This document shows positions 40,536 through 49,686 of a DNA stretch of 64,000 nt, in pieces. Within the stretch, counting starts at the first letter, position 1, and each line of letters begins with the position of its first letter. The position numbers and the translations under genes are program-made. Origin of the DNA: Actinomycetes bacterium (GTDB taxonomy: Bacteria; Actinomycetota; Acidimicrobiia; Acidimicrobiales; RAAP-2); assembly GCA_021818265.1 (NCBI GenBank), contig JAKAEP010000002.1:1-64000 (forward strand), in the 5' to 3' direction. The notes under the pieces are model-generated. The model did no database searches. It saw only the letters and a program-made list of their open reading frames with translations, and was not told the origin of the DNA.

Positions 40536-40676
40536 TCACTCCGATACCCCCTCGGGTCCCGCGCGGCACGACGCCGGGTGGTGCTCGTCGAGCACGGCCC
40601 CGCACTCGGCGCAGACCAGGTTGGCGTAGCAGGCGGCCTCGCCGCCCTCGTCGGGCTCGGGCCCGACGTCACTCAC
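40536..40676 (-). CDS. Small Cys-rich (zinc-ribbon-like) ORF downstream of korB, not in the ORF track
   Basis: A 46-residue ORF, GTG to TGA, overlapping the korB stop as GTGA, the junction type used throughout this window. The product has an acidic start and the core CYANLVCAECGAVLDEHHPASC, with Cys at 16, 22, 25 and 37 and His at 32 and 33. A CxxC plus His/Cys arrangement suggests a zinc ribbon. The overlapping 65-residue track ORF on the same strand is low-complexity and lacks such a pattern. Possible roles are metal or cluster handling for the oxidoreductase. I know no named family for it. Confidence 0.65.
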   Translation of the reverse strand: MSDVGPEPDEGGEAACYANLVCAECGAVLDEHHPASCRAGPEGVSE

Positions 40677-41728
40677 CGGAAGGTCTCCTGGAGCCGGGCG
40701 AGCTCGTCGGCCCCCGGGCAGAGGGCCTCGTAGGGCACGCCCGTGAGCGCGGTCGGCGGGGTGCGGTTGAGCTCGTGGAGGTCCGCCCGGGACTCGTCGA
40801 GGTAGAGCAGGCCCGTCGCGATCTCCCCGCGGGCCTGGCGGTCGCGGATGTAGGCCTCCACGGAGAGCCGGTCGGTCGGGTCGTAGCCCGCGGGGACGGC
40901 GCGGAAGCGCATCACGCTGCCGTCGTGCATGACGACCTCGCGGGCCACGTCGCTGCCCACGGCCGCCATGATCGGGGCCTGGACCGGCACGTAGTCGGCC
41001 TGCACCTCCTTCACCTCGTGTTCGCGGACGAAGCGGTAGCTCTTGGTGGAGCTCTCGTGGTCATTGAACGTGACGCACGGCGAGATCACGTCGATGACCG
41101 CGAAACCGCGGTGGGCGACCGCCGCCTTGAGCAGCGGCACCAGCTGGTCCTTGTCGCCCGAGAACGAGCGCGCGAGGAACGTCGCGCCGACGCTGAGTCC
41201 GACCATGATCGGGTCGATCGGCGCGAGGAGGTTGGGGTCGCCCTTCTTGGGCGCCGACCCGACGTCCGCCGACGCCGACAGCTGGCCCTTGGTCAGCCCG
41301 TAGACGCCGTTGTTCTCGATCACGTAGACCATGTTCACGTTGCGCCGCATGGCGTGTAGGAGGTGTCCGAGCCCGATCGAGAGCGAGTCGCCGTCACCGG
41401 AGATCCCGATGTAGGTGAGCTCGCGGTTGGCGGCGCTCGCCCCGGTCGCGATCGCTGCCATGCGGCCGTGGGCGGAGTTGAAGCCGTGGGCGCCGCGCAC
41501 GAAGTAGGTCGGGGTCTTCGAGGAGCACCCGATCCCGCTGAGCTTGGCGATCTGGCGCGGGGGCAGCGAGAGCTCCCAGAAGGCGTAGGTGATCGCCGCG
41601 GTCACCGAGTCGTGCCCGCAGCCCGCGCACAGGGTGGACATCGCGCCCTCGTAGTCGCGCACGGTGAGCCCGATGTCGTTGCGCGGCAGCGGGTTGAGCG
41701 GGATGAGGGGCTTGGTGATCGAGGGCAT
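40673..41728 (-). CDS. korB: 2-oxoacid:ferredoxin oxidoreductase, beta subunit
   Basis: A 351-residue TPP-binding beta subunit. The TPP motif is GISGDGDSLSIGLGHLLHAMRRN to VIENNG. The four cluster Cys expected for KorB are visible in CAGCGH (two), GIGCSSKTP and SPCVTFND, so a [4Fe-4S] cluster is likely bound. KorAB oxidises 2-oxoglutarate (or a similar 2-oxoacid) to the acyl-CoA and reduces ferredoxin. The ATG overlaps the korA stop (TGATG). Length agrees with actinobacterial KorB. Confidence 0.93.
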   Translation of the reverse strand: MPSITKPLIPLNPLPRNDIGLTVRDYEGAMSTLCAGCGHDSVTAAITYAFWELSLPPRQIAKLSGIGCSSKTPTYFVRGAHGFNSAHGRMAAIATGASAANRELTYIGISGDGDSLSIGLGHLLHAMRRNVNMVYVIENNGVYGLTKGQLSASADVGSAPKKGDPNLLAPIDPIMVGLSVGATFLARSFSGDKDQLVPLLKAAVAHRGFAVIDVISPCVTFNDHESSTKSYRFVREHEVKEVQADYVPVQAPIMAAVGSDVAREVVMHDGSVMRFRAVPAGYDPTDRLSVEAYIRDRQARGEIATGLLYLDESRADLHELNRTPPTALTGVPYEALCPGADELARLQETFR

Positions 41729-43569
41729 CAGTCACTCTCCAGGTGGGCCAGGACTCCGTCGACGACGTGGCGGGCCGACAGGGGGAAGCCGCCGTAGACG
41801 AGGAGGGGGGTCATCGAGGCCGGGGGGACCCCGGTCTCGGTCGAGATCAGCGTGCGCAACTGGGCGTCCCGGTTCATCTCGACGACGAAGCACGTCGCGT
41901 GGGACTCGACGAAGTCGCGCACCGCGTCGACGAACGGGAAGCCGCGCACCCGCATCAGGTCGCAGTCGACGCCGCGGCTCGCGAGCTCGCTGACCGCCTC
42001 ACGCACGGCCCCGTCACAGCTGCCCATGGTCACGATGCCCACGGTGGCGCCGGGACGACGCTCGACGATCGGCGCCGGCACGTGGGACGCGGCCGCGGCG
42101 TGCTTGCGCTTCAGCCGGTCGACGACCTCCTGGTACTCCGCGGGTGACTCGGTGTAGCGCCCGAACTTGTCGTGGCCCGATCCCCGGATGAAGTAGGCGC
42201 CCTTCTCGTCCGAGCCCGGCAGGGTCCGGGGCGCGACGAACTCGTCGTCCTCGCCCGTGTAGCGGAAGAACTCGCGCATCGTGGCGAGGTCGGCGTCGGT
42301 GAGGACCCGGCCCCGGTCGGGGCGGTAGTCGTCGTCCCAGGTCAGACGGGGAACGACCCAGTCGTTCATCCCGATGTCGAGGTCGCTCAGGACGAACACC
42401 GGCGTCTGGAACCGCTCGGCGAGGTCGAAGGCCTGCGCGGTGAACTCGAAGCACTCGCGGGGGTCGGCGGGCAGGAGCAGGATGTGACGGGTGTCGCCGT
42501 GGGAGGCGTAGGCGCACAGCAGCAGGTCGCCCTGCTGGGTGCGCGTGGGCATCCCGGTCGAGGGGCCCACGCGCTGGACGTCGACGATGACCGCGGGGAT
42601 CTCGGTGTAGTAGCCCAGACCGATGAGTTCGTTCATGAGCGAGATCCCCGGCCCCGAGGTGGAGGTGAAGGCCCGCGCCCCGCTCCAGCCCGCGCCCAGG
42701 ACGATGCCGATCGAGGCGATCTCGTCCTCGGCCTGGATGATGAGGTAGTCGTGGCGGACCTCGGTCTCGCCGTCGGGCCCCGCGCCGGGCACCTCGCGCT
42801 GGCGGTAGCGGGCGCACAGTCGCGTGAAGTTGTCCATGACGCCCGTGGCCGGCGTGATCGGGTACCAGCCGGCGACGGTGGCCCCGGCGTAGAGGGCGCC
42901 CAGAGCGGCGGCGGTGTTGCCGTCGATGAGGATGGACTCTCCGGTCTCGTCGCGGGCCTCGACCCGGAACGGCAGGGGGCAGTCGAAGTGCTCGAGGGCG
43001 TAGTCGTAGCCCAGTCGCAAGGCTCGCTGGTTCGACTCGCGCAGCGCGGCGTTGCGCGCGAACGTCTCGTCGAGGAGGGTGGAGACGACCCCGAGGTCGA
43101 TGTCGAGCAGCGCCACCACCGCCCCGGCGTAGGCGATGTTCTTCATGAGGATCCGCTCGCGCGGCTTGGCGAAGTTCTCGAGGCACATCGCGGCGAGCGG
43201 GACCCCGAGGAAGGTGACGTCATCGCGGGCGAGCTCAGGCCCGAGGGGCCAGGTCGAGTCGTAGAGGACGTAGCCACCCGCACGGGCCTCGGCGACGTCC
43301 TCGGCGTAGGTCTGGGCGTTCATCGCGATGACGAGGTCGTAGTCGAGCGAGCGCGCCGTCCATCCGTCCCCGTTGACGCGCACCTCGTACCACGTGGGCA
43401 GCCCCTGGATGTTGGAGGGGAAGAGGTTCTTGCCCGATACCGGCACGCCCATGCGGAAGATGGCCTGGACGAGGAGGCTGTTGGCGCTGGCCGAACCGGT
43501 GCCGTTGACGTTCGCGAGCTTGAGGGCGAAGTCGTTGACGCCGCTGGCGCGGGTCAGTTCTAGGGTCAT
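41728..43569 (-). CDS. korA: 2-oxoacid:ferredoxin oxidoreductase, fused gamma-alpha subunit
   Basis: A 613-residue protein with the gamma domain at the N-terminus (NVNGTGSASANSLLVQAIFRMG) and the alpha domain after residue about 210 (GWYPITPATGVMDNF, IQAEDEIASIGIVLGAGWSGARAFTSTSGPG, QRVGPSTGMPTRTQQGDLL). This fusion order is that of actinobacterial KorA. ATG 43569 overlaps the upstream stop as ATGA and follows GGAGG, so the 864-residue track ORF is truncated accordingly. Substrate 2-oxoglutarate is most likely; pyruvate cannot be excluded. Confidence 0.93.
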   Translation of the reverse strand: MTLELTRASGVNDFALKLANVNGTGSASANSLLVQAIFRMGVPVSGKNLFPSNIQGLPTWYEVRVNGDGWTARSLDYDLVIAMNAQTYAEDVAEARAGGYVLYDSTWPLGPELARDDVTFLGVPLAAMCLENFAKPRERILMKNIAYAGAVVALLDIDLGVVSTLLDETFARNAALRESNQRALRLGYDYALEHFDCPLPFRVEARDETGESILIDGNTAAALGALYAGATVAGWYPITPATGVMDNFTRLCARYRQREVPGAGPDGETEVRHDYLIIQAEDEIASIGIVLGAGWSGARAFTSTSGPGISLMNELIGLGYYTEIPAVIVDVQRVGPSTGMPTRTQQGDLLLCAYASHGDTRHILLLPADPRECFEFTAQAFDLAERFQTPVFVLSDLDIGMNDWVVPRLTWDDDYRPDRGRVLTDADLATMREFFRYTGEDDEFVAPRTLPGSDEKGAYFIRGSGHDKFGRYTESPAEYQEVVDRLKRKHAAAASHVPAPIVERRPGATVGIVTMGSCDGAVREAVSELASRGVDCDLMRVRGFPFVDAVRDFVESHATCFVVEMNRDAQLRTLISTETGVPPASMTPLLVYGGFPLSARHVVDGVLAHLESD

Positions 43570-45371
43570 GGAGCCTCCGCGAGGGGTCGGGTGCCGACGG
43601 GGATGAAGTTGGTGGAGCCGGCGTAGGGGATCGCGAGGTCGAACAGCGCCATGTCCCAGGCGGCCGTCGGGCACCGCTCGGCGCACAGTCCGCAGTGCAC
43701 GCAGACGTTCTCGTCCTTGACCATCACCCGCCCCGTCTGGGGTAGGGCCGCCGAGACGTAGAGCGCCTGGTCCGGATTGAGGGCCGGCGCGCGCAGCCGG
43801 GCCCGGAGCTCGGCCTCGGTGCCGTCGGGGGCGATCGTGAGGCACTGCACGGGGCAGATGTCGAGACAGGCGTCGCACTCGATGCACAGGCTCGCCGTGA
43901 AGGCGGTCTGCACGTCGCAGTTGAGGCAGCGTTGGACCTCGCGCGCCGTCTGCTCGGCGCTGAAGCCGAGCTCCACCTCCAGGTTGAGCGCGCTGAAGCG
44001 CGTGGTCAGCTCGAGGTGCTCCATCTGCTGGCGCGAGGACGGGTTGAAGTCGTTGTGGTAGCTCCACTGGGCGAGGCCCATCTTCTGGCTCACCAGGGTC
44101 GAGTCCGCCGCGGGCCGGTCCGCGAGCGGGAGGCCCCGCAAGAAGAGGTCGATCGAGATGGCGGCCTGGTGCCCGTGGGCGACGGCCCAGATGATGTTCT
44201 TGGGCCCCCACGCGGCGTCGCCGCCGAAGAAGACGCCGGGCAGGGTGGACTCGAAGGTCGTCGTGTCCACGACGGGCATGCCCCACTCGTCGAACTCGAG
44301 TCCGAGGTCCCGCTCGATCCACGGGAAGGCGTTCTCCTGGCCGATGGCCAGGATCACGTCGTCACAGGGCACCGTCACGGTCTCGAGCACCCGGCTGTGG
44401 CGCGCCCCCTCGTCCCACTCGAGGACCTCGAACTCCATGGCCGTGAGCCGGCCCCCCTCCACGACGAAGCGGGTCGGAGCGTGGTTCACGACGATCTCGA
44501 CCCCCTCCTCCTCGGCGTCCTCGAGCTCCCAGGGAGATGCCTTGAAGTAGTCGCGGGGGCGGCGGGCCATGACCTTGATGTCCGTGCCGCCGAGCCGGCG
44601 TGCCGTGCGGCAGCAGTCCATGGCCGTGTTGCCGACCCCGATGATGAGCACCCGCTCGCCGACGGCGTCGACGTGGCCGAAGGCCACCGACTCGAGCCAC
44701 TCGATGCCGACGTGGACGTTGTCGGGGGCGTCGTGGCGTCCGGGCAGCTCGAGCTCCTTGCCCCGGGGCGCGCCGACGCCGACGAAGACGGCGTCGAAGC
44801 CGTCCTCGCGCAGTGCGCGCAGGCTCGTCACCGGCGAGTTGAAGCGCGCGTCGACGCCCCGCTCCAGGATGACGCCGGTCTCGCCGTCGAGGACCTCCTC
44901 GGGGAGGCGGAACGAGGGGATGTTGGTGCGCATCAGCCCGCCCGGTCGGTCGTAGCGCTCGAAGAGGGTCAACTCGTAGCCGAGGGGCGCGAGGTCGTTG
45001 GCCACGGTCAGCGACGCGGGGCCCGCTCCGATCAGGGCCACGCGCCGTCCGTTGGTCGACGGCGGCAGCGGCGCCAGCGAGGCGCGCACGTCGTCGGCCA
45101 GGTCGGCCGCCACCCGCTTGAGCCGGCAGATCGCGACGGGCTCGCCGTCGACGCGCGAGCGCCGACAGGCCGGCTCGCACGGCCGGTCGCACGTGCGCCC
45201 CAGGATGCCCGGGAAGACGTTCGACTCCCGGTTCAGCAGGTAGGCCTCGGTGTCGCGGCCCTGGGCGATCAGGCGGATGTAGCCCGGCACGTTGGTGTGG
45301 GCGGGACAGGCCCACTGGCAGTCCACGACGCGGTGGTAGTAGTCGGGACTGTTCGTGTCCGTCGGTTCCAC
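43566..45371 (-). CDS. GltD-like FAD oxidoreductase fused to a 2x[4Fe-4S] ferredoxin domain
   Basis: A 601-residue electron-transfer protein. The N-terminal Fe-S domain has DCQWACPAHTNVPGYI and CDRPCEPACRR. The FAD domain has GAGPASLTVANDL, and the NAD(P) domain IIGVGNTAMDCCRTARR, as in glutamate synthase beta subunit. After a linker, CIECDACLDICPVQC and CVHCGLCAERCP each bind a [4Fe-4S]. Coupled to korA by ATGA, it is positioned to shuttle electrons between KorAB and NAD(P)H. GTG 45371 is preceded by GGGGAGA. It starts the operon. Confidence 0.88.
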   Translation of the reverse strand: MEPTDTNSPDYYHRVVDCQWACPAHTNVPGYIRLIAQGRDTEAYLLNRESNVFPGILGRTCDRPCEPACRRSRVDGEPVAICRLKRVAADLADDVRASLAPLPPSTNGRRVALIGAGPASLTVANDLAPLGYELTLFERYDRPGGLMRTNIPSFRLPEEVLDGETGVILERGVDARFNSPVTSLRALREDGFDAVFVGVGAPRGKELELPGRHDAPDNVHVGIEWLESVAFGHVDAVGERVLIIGVGNTAMDCCRTARRLGGTDIKVMARRPRDYFKASPWELEDAEEEGVEIVVNHAPTRFVVEGGRLTAMEFEVLEWDEGARHSRVLETVTVPCDDVILAIGQENAFPWIERDLGLEFDEWGMPVVDTTTFESTLPGVFFGGDAAWGPKNIIWAVAHGHQAAISIDLFLRGLPLADRPAADSTLVSQKMGLAQWSYHNDFNPSSRQQMEHLELTTRFSALNLEVELGFSAEQTAREVQRCLNCDVQTAFTASLCIECDACLDICPVQCLTIAPDGTEAELRARLRAPALNPDQALYVSAALPQTGRVMVKDENVCVHCGLCAERCPTAAWDMALFDLAIPYAGSTNFIPVGTRPLAEAP

Positions 45372-45518
45372 TACGTCTCCCCTCGTCGAGGGGCCGCCGT
45401 CCCCGCCGGGGGGCAGCGGTCCGTTAGCCGTAGCGTACAGCGCCCGTCGAACCCCTCCGTCGTGGCCGGGTGCCCCGGGCGCGTTGGCTAGGTTGGGTGT
45501 CGCTCGAGAGGGGGCCGG

Positions 45519-47327
45519 GTGGACGACGCAGCGGATGCCCCCGTCCCTCCGACGACTCCCCGCCCCGCGCGCGCGGCGACGCCCCTCGCGGTCGAGGTCC
45601 GGGGACTCACCAAGTCCTACGGGGACACGGCCGTCCTTCGCGGGGTGGACCTCGCGATCGCCCCGGGGGAGATCTTCGCGCTGCTCGGGCCCAACGGGGC
45701 GGGCAAGACGACGACCGTCGAGATCCTCGAGGGTTTCCGCCGTCGCGACGGTGGACTGGTGCGGGTCCTAGGCGAGGACCCGGCCGACGAGTCGCTGGCG
45801 CTGCGCTCGCGCATCGGCATCGTCCTCCAGGCCAACGGGGTCGAGCCCTACCTCAGCGTCGCCGAGACCGTCGCGATGTTCGCGGGCATCTACCCGCACC
45901 CCCGGCCGGTGGACGAGGTGATCGCCCTGGTGGGCCTGGAGGCCCAGCGCGACGCCCGGGTGGTGCGGCTCTCGGGCGGCCAGCAGCGCCGCCTCGACGT
46001 CGCCGTGGCCCTCGTGGGCGACCCCGAGCTGCTCTTCCTCGACGAGCCGACCACCGGCTTCGACCCGTCGGCCCGACGCGAGGCCTGGGAGGTGATACGG
46101 AACCTCGCGGCCCTCGGCAAGACGGTGCTGCTTACGACCCACTACATGGACGAGGCGCAGCACCTGGCCGACACGGTCGCGGTCATCGCCCAGGGCCGCA
46201 TCGTGGCGCGCGGCACCCCCGAGACGATCGGGGACCGCTCGCGACGCCACGCGCGGGTGCGCTTTCGCGTGGCCGACGGGTCGACCCCACCCGCGCGCTT
46301 CGCCGCCACCGGCGAGGACGGGGCGTTCGCGTTCGCCACCGAGGACGCCACCGCCGACCTCAACGAGCTGACGTCGTGGGCCCTCGCGGGCGGTCACCGC
46401 CTCGAGGGCCTCGAGGTGACCCGACCGACGCTCGAGGACGTCTACCTGGAGCTCACGGGCCCGGTGTCGCCCGGGGCCGAGGCCCCGGCCCCGCCGGCCG
46501 AGCCGGCGCCCACGGCCGTCGCCGGGGGTCCGCGGCGGCGCGAGCGCGCCGGGGTCTCCCGGCTCGCCCGGGTGACGCTCACCCAGGCCCGCTACGTCAA
46601 CAAGGCCTTCTGGCGGAACCCGTCACGGGCCTTCTTCACCTTCGCCTTCCCGTTGATGTTCCTCGTGATCTTCTCGGCGCTGGTGGGCAACTTCAACGTC
46701 CCGGTGGGGGGGCGCGTGGTGAGGTCGGCCACGTACTACGTCGCCTCGATGGGGGCCTACGCCGTGATCAACGCCTGCTGGAACAGCCTGGCGATCGCCC
46801 TCGCGTTCCAGCGGGAGGAGGGCCTGCTCAAGCGGGTGCGCGGGACGCCGATGCCGAGCTCGGCCTTCCTGGTGAGCCGGGTCCTGCACGCGGTCGCCGT
46901 GGGGGTCGGGCTGGTGGTGGTGACCGCGGCCTTCGGCCGCGCCTTCTACGGGGTGTCGCTCCCCACGGGGCTCACCCTGGCGCGCTTCGCGCTGGCCCTC
47001 GTGGTGGGCGCCGCCGCCTTCTGCGCCCTGGGGCTGGCGACCGTGTCGTTCCTGCCCAACACCGACAGCGCGATCGTCACGACCAACGCCATCGTCTTGC
47101 CCCTGCTCTTCGTGTCGGGCGTCTTCATCCCGGTCACCGCCACGTCGCCGTCGTGGATCCAGTGGGTGGCGCGCGTCTTCCCGGTGCGCCACTTCGTCAA
47201 CGCCATGCAGACGGCCTTCCTCGGCGCGCCCTTCAGCTGGAGCGACGTGGGGGTGGTCGCCCTGTGGGGGGCGGCGGCGCTCGTGGTCGCCCTGCGCTTC
47301 TTCACCTGGGAGCCGAGGCGGGCCTGA
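45519..47327 (+). CDS. ABC-2 type exporter, ATPase and permease fused
   Basis: A 602-residue fusion. The ATPase half (about 1-320) has Walker A GPNGAGKTT, signature LSGGQQRRLDVAVAL, Walker B LLFLDEPTTGFDP and THYMDEA, as in DrrA-type exporters. The permease half (about 365-600) has six hydrophobic segments, EGLLKRVRGTPMPSSAFL and LPLLFVSGVFIP, as in DrrB/ABC-2. A Pro/Ala-rich linker joins them. Probably exports a drug or lipid. TAGGTT lies 24 nt before the GTG, so it has a short leader. It is divergent from the kor operon over 147 bases that show no other clear feature. Confidence 0.9.
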   Translation: MDDAADAPVPPTTPRPARAATPLAVEVRGLTKSYGDTAVLRGVDLAIAPGEIFALLGPNGAGKTTTVEILEGFRRRDGGLVRVLGEDPADESLALRSRIGIVLQANGVEPYLSVAETVAMFAGIYPHPRPVDEVIALVGLEAQRDARVVRLSGGQQRRLDVAVALVGDPELLFLDEPTTGFDPSARREAWEVIRNLAALGKTVLLTTHYMDEAQHLADTVAVIAQGRIVARGTPETIGDRSRRHARVRFRVADGSTPPARFAATGEDGAFAFATEDATADLNELTSWALAGGHRLEGLEVTRPTLEDVYLELTGPVSPGAEAPAPPAEPAPTAVAGGPRRRERAGVSRLARVTLTQARYVNKAFWRNPSRAFFTFAFPLMFLVIFSALVGNFNVPVGGRVVRSATYYVASMGAYAVINACWNSLAIALAFQREEGLLKRVRGTPMPSSAFLVSRVLHAVAVGVGLVVVTAAFGRAFYGVSLPTGLTLARFALALVVGAAAFCALGLATVSFLPNTDSAIVTTNAIVLPLLFVSGVFIPVTATSPSWIQWVARVFPVRHFVNAMQTAFLGAPFSWSDVGVVALWGAAALVVALRFFTWEPRRA

Positions 47328-47402
47328 GAGGGCTCATCGCCGAAGCGGCCGATCCCGGACTGCTCGCCGGCGCGACGACGGGTGCGCACGACGGGGGGTG
47401 GC

Positions 47403-47408
47403 TAGCGT
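47403..47408 (+). promoter_or_regulatory. Leaderless -10 box of the ROK kinase gene
   Basis: TAGCGT, 7 nt before GTG 47416. It supports that start over the track's GTG 47398. Confidence 0.55.
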
Positions 47409-47415
47409 GGTCCCG

Positions 47416-48240
47416 GTGAGCGACGGTCCCGCCCCGCAGGGCGCCTCGAGCTCGGAGGACGGCCCGGCCCCGCGGACCCTGGCGTTCGACGTGGGGGGCA
47501 CCGGGCTCAAGGCCAGCGTCCTCGACGGGCGCGGTGAGATGACGGCCGACCGGGTCCGCGTGGCGACGACCTACCCCATGCCCCCGGACCGGCTGGTGGC
47601 GGCGCTGACGGACCTGGCCCGCCGGCTGCCCCCGGCCGAGCGCGCCGCCGTCGGCTTCCCGGGCATGGTCCGCCGGGGCCGCGTGCTCAGCGCACCGCAC
47701 TTCGTGACCACCAAGGGTCCCGGGTCCCGGGTCGACCCGGCGCTCGTCGCGGCGTGGGCGGGCTTCGACCTGGCGGCCGCGCTCAAGGAGGCCCTCGGGA
47801 TCGCGTGCCGGGTCGCCAACGACGCCGACGTCCAGGGCGCGGCGGTCGTCGAGGGCGGGGGGCTCGAGGTGGCGATCACCCTCGGGACGGGTGTGGGCAC
47901 CGCGTTCTTCATGGACGGGCGCCTGCTCCCGCACCTGGAGTTCGCCCAGGTCGACTTCCGCAAGCGCGACACCTTCAACGAGCAGCTGGGCGACGCGGCC
48001 CGCCGGCGGGTCGGCAACGCGAAGTGGAACCGGCGGGTGCGCCACGCGATCGACTACTTCGACGTGCTGACCTCGTTCGACCACCTGTACATCGGCGGGG
48101 GCAACGCGCGCCACGTCGCGCGCGACGAGCTCGGCGAGGTGCGCTCGCGCGTCTCGGTCGTGTCGAACTCCGAGGGCATCCGCGGCGGCGTGAAGCTCTG
48201 GGACGACCGCCACGTCGGAGTGCGCGGCGTGGTGCGCTGA
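47416..48240 (+). CDS. ppgK: ROK-family kinase, polyphosphate-glucokinase-like
   Basis: A 274-residue ROK sugar kinase. LAFDVGGTGLKASVLDG is the phosphate-1 motif, VGFPGMVRRGRVLSAPHFV and NDADVQGAAVVEG the sugar and catalytic Asp region, and ITLGTGVGTAFFMDGRLLPHLEF the phosphate-2 motif. This resembles actinobacterial PpgK, which phosphorylates glucose with polyphosphate or ATP, but the region after LEF lacks the usual GH plus Cys-rich ROK zinc motif, so donor and substrate are uncertain. GTG 47416 is supported by the TAGCGT box. Confidence 0.75.
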   Translation: MSDGPAPQGASSSEDGPAPRTLAFDVGGTGLKASVLDGRGEMTADRVRVATTYPMPPDRLVAALTDLARRLPPAERAAVGFPGMVRRGRVLSAPHFVTTKGPGSRVDPALVAAWAGFDLAAALKEALGIACRVANDADVQGAAVVEGGGLEVAITLGTGVGTAFFMDGRLLPHLEFAQVDFRKRDTFNEQLGDAARRRVGNAKWNRRVRHAIDYFDVLTSFDHLYIGGGNARHVARDELGEVRSRVSVVSNSEGIRGGVKLWDDRHVGVRGVVR

Positions 48241-48265
48241 GCCCCGGCGGCCAGCCGGGCGGGCC

Positions 48266-49588
48266 CTAGAAGTCGGGCTCGAACGCCGGGCGCAGGTCGA
48301 GCCCCGATCGCCCGCGGTCGGGCCGCACGCAGAGCACCTGGTGGACCTCGAGGTGGTGGCGCTCGAAGCCGACCGCCGAGCCGGCCATGTAGAGGCGCCA
48401 CACCCGGGCCCGCTCCGCGCCGACCTCGGCGACCGCGTCGTCCCAGCGCTCCTCGAGGTTGCCCACCCATCGACGCAGCGTGAGCCCGTAGTGCTCGCGG
48501 ATGCTCTCGAGGTGGCGCACCTCGAAGCCGTGGGCCTGGAACATCGAGACGAGCGTGCCCACCTCGTGGAGCTCCCCGTCGGGGAAGACGTAGCGGTCGA
48601 TGAAGGCGCTCGCCGTGCGCGAGGGACCCCGGAGGCCGAGGGCCACCTGGACCTGGCGGCTCGCCTCGTCGAGGCGGGAGGGCCGCGGGTCCTCCTCGAA
48701 CGAGACGGGCCGGCCGATGGCGTGGTTGAGGAACCGCCCGCCGGGGCGCAGGAGGTCGAAGGCCGCCTGGGTGTAGCGACCGAGGGCCCGGCGCCCCACG
48801 TGCTCGCTCATCCCGATCGAGCTGACCGCGTCGTAGGGCCCGTCGTGGACGTCGCGGTAGTCCTGGACCCGGAACTCGACGAGGTCGCCCACCCCGGCCC
48901 GGCGGGCCCGCTCGGTCGCGTAGCGGGCTTGGGGCTCCGAGAGGGTCACGCCCACGCAGCGCGCCCCGTAGGTCGTGGCCGCGTGGATGGCCATCGTGCC
49001 CCAGCCGCACCCGAGGTCGAGCAGCCGGTCGCCCGCGGCGAGCCCGAGCTTGCGCGCGACGAGGTCGACCTTGCGGGCCTGGGCCCGCTCGAGGGTGTCC
49101 TCGGGCGAGCGCCAGAGCGCGCACGAGTAGGTCATCGAGGGTCCGAGCACCATCTCGTAGAACCGGTTGGAGACGTCGTAGTGGTGGGTGACGGCCCGGC
49201 GGTCGCGCGCCCGGCTGTGCATCAGCCCGCGGGGCCGGGCCTCGATGGCCGGGGGCGCCGGGGGGAGGAGCCCGTCGCGGCCGACGAGCTCGATCACCGC
49301 TCTCACGACCGCCGGGTTGGCGAGGCGGCGCGGGTCGGGCACGCGCAGGGAGAAGAGCGGGTCGAGGTCGCCCTCGACCTCGAGGTCGCCGGCCACGTAG
49401 GCCCGGGCGAGCCCGAGCTCGCCGGGGCGCGCGAGGACCCGTCGCAGGGCGTCGCGCGACCTTATGCGAAGGGTCACGGCGTTGGCGCTCGAGGGGACGG
49501 TGGGCTCGACGACGCTGCCGTCGTAGGCCTCGACGCGCAACGGCACCTGGCCGTCGAGGACGGTGGTGACAAGGGTCGCGACGTCCAT
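48266..49588 (-). CDS. cfa: Cyclopropane-fatty-acyl-phospholipid synthase
   Basis: A 440-residue SAM-dependent enzyme with an N-terminal lipid-interaction domain (about 1-130) and a methyltransferase domain: HHYDVSNRFYEMVLGPSMTYSCALW, LDLGCGWGTMAIHAA (SAM motif I), VGVTLSEPQ, MSEHVGRR and FLNHAIGRP, then YVFPDGELHEVGT. Transfers a methylene to unsaturated acyl chains, or a related alkyl group as in mycolic-acid or tuberculostearate pathways. ATG 49588 is preceded by GGAGGAG at 2 nt, slightly close. Confidence 0.93.
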   Translation of the reverse strand: MDVATLVTTVLDGQVPLRVEAYDGSVVEPTVPSSANAVTLRIRSRDALRRVLARPGELGLARAYVAGDLEVEGDLDPLFSLRVPDPRRLANPAVVRAVIELVGRDGLLPPAPPAIEARPRGLMHSRARDRRAVTHHYDVSNRFYEMVLGPSMTYSCALWRSPEDTLERAQARKVDLVARKLGLAAGDRLLDLGCGWGTMAIHAATTYGARCVGVTLSEPQARYATERARRAGVGDLVEFRVQDYRDVHDGPYDAVSSIGMSEHVGRRALGRYTQAAFDLLRPGGRFLNHAIGRPVSFEEDPRPSRLDEASRQVQVALGLRGPSRTASAFIDRYVFPDGELHEVGTLVSMFQAHGFEVRHLESIREHYGLTLRRWVGNLEERWDDAVAEVGAERARVWRLYMAGSAVGFERHHLEVHQVLCVRPDRGRSGLDLRPAFEPDF

Positions 49589-49686
49589 GGCTCCTCCCGG
49601 CGACCGTTCTACCAGCGCCCTCCTCGGCCCGACCAATACACTGCGGCCAGAGCGGACGACGCGGTGCCGCCCGGGAAGGAGCGGTC

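Noticed and set aside
40475-40672. 65-residue track ORF MTSGPSPTRAAR...
   Set aside because: Low-complexity frame; the overlapping 46-residue Cys-rich frame has coupling to korB and a metal-binding pattern and is preferred.
45470-47419. 649-residue plus-strand ORF overlapping the ABC exporter
   Set aside because: Out-of-frame shadow; the 45519 frame has intact Walker and signature motifs.
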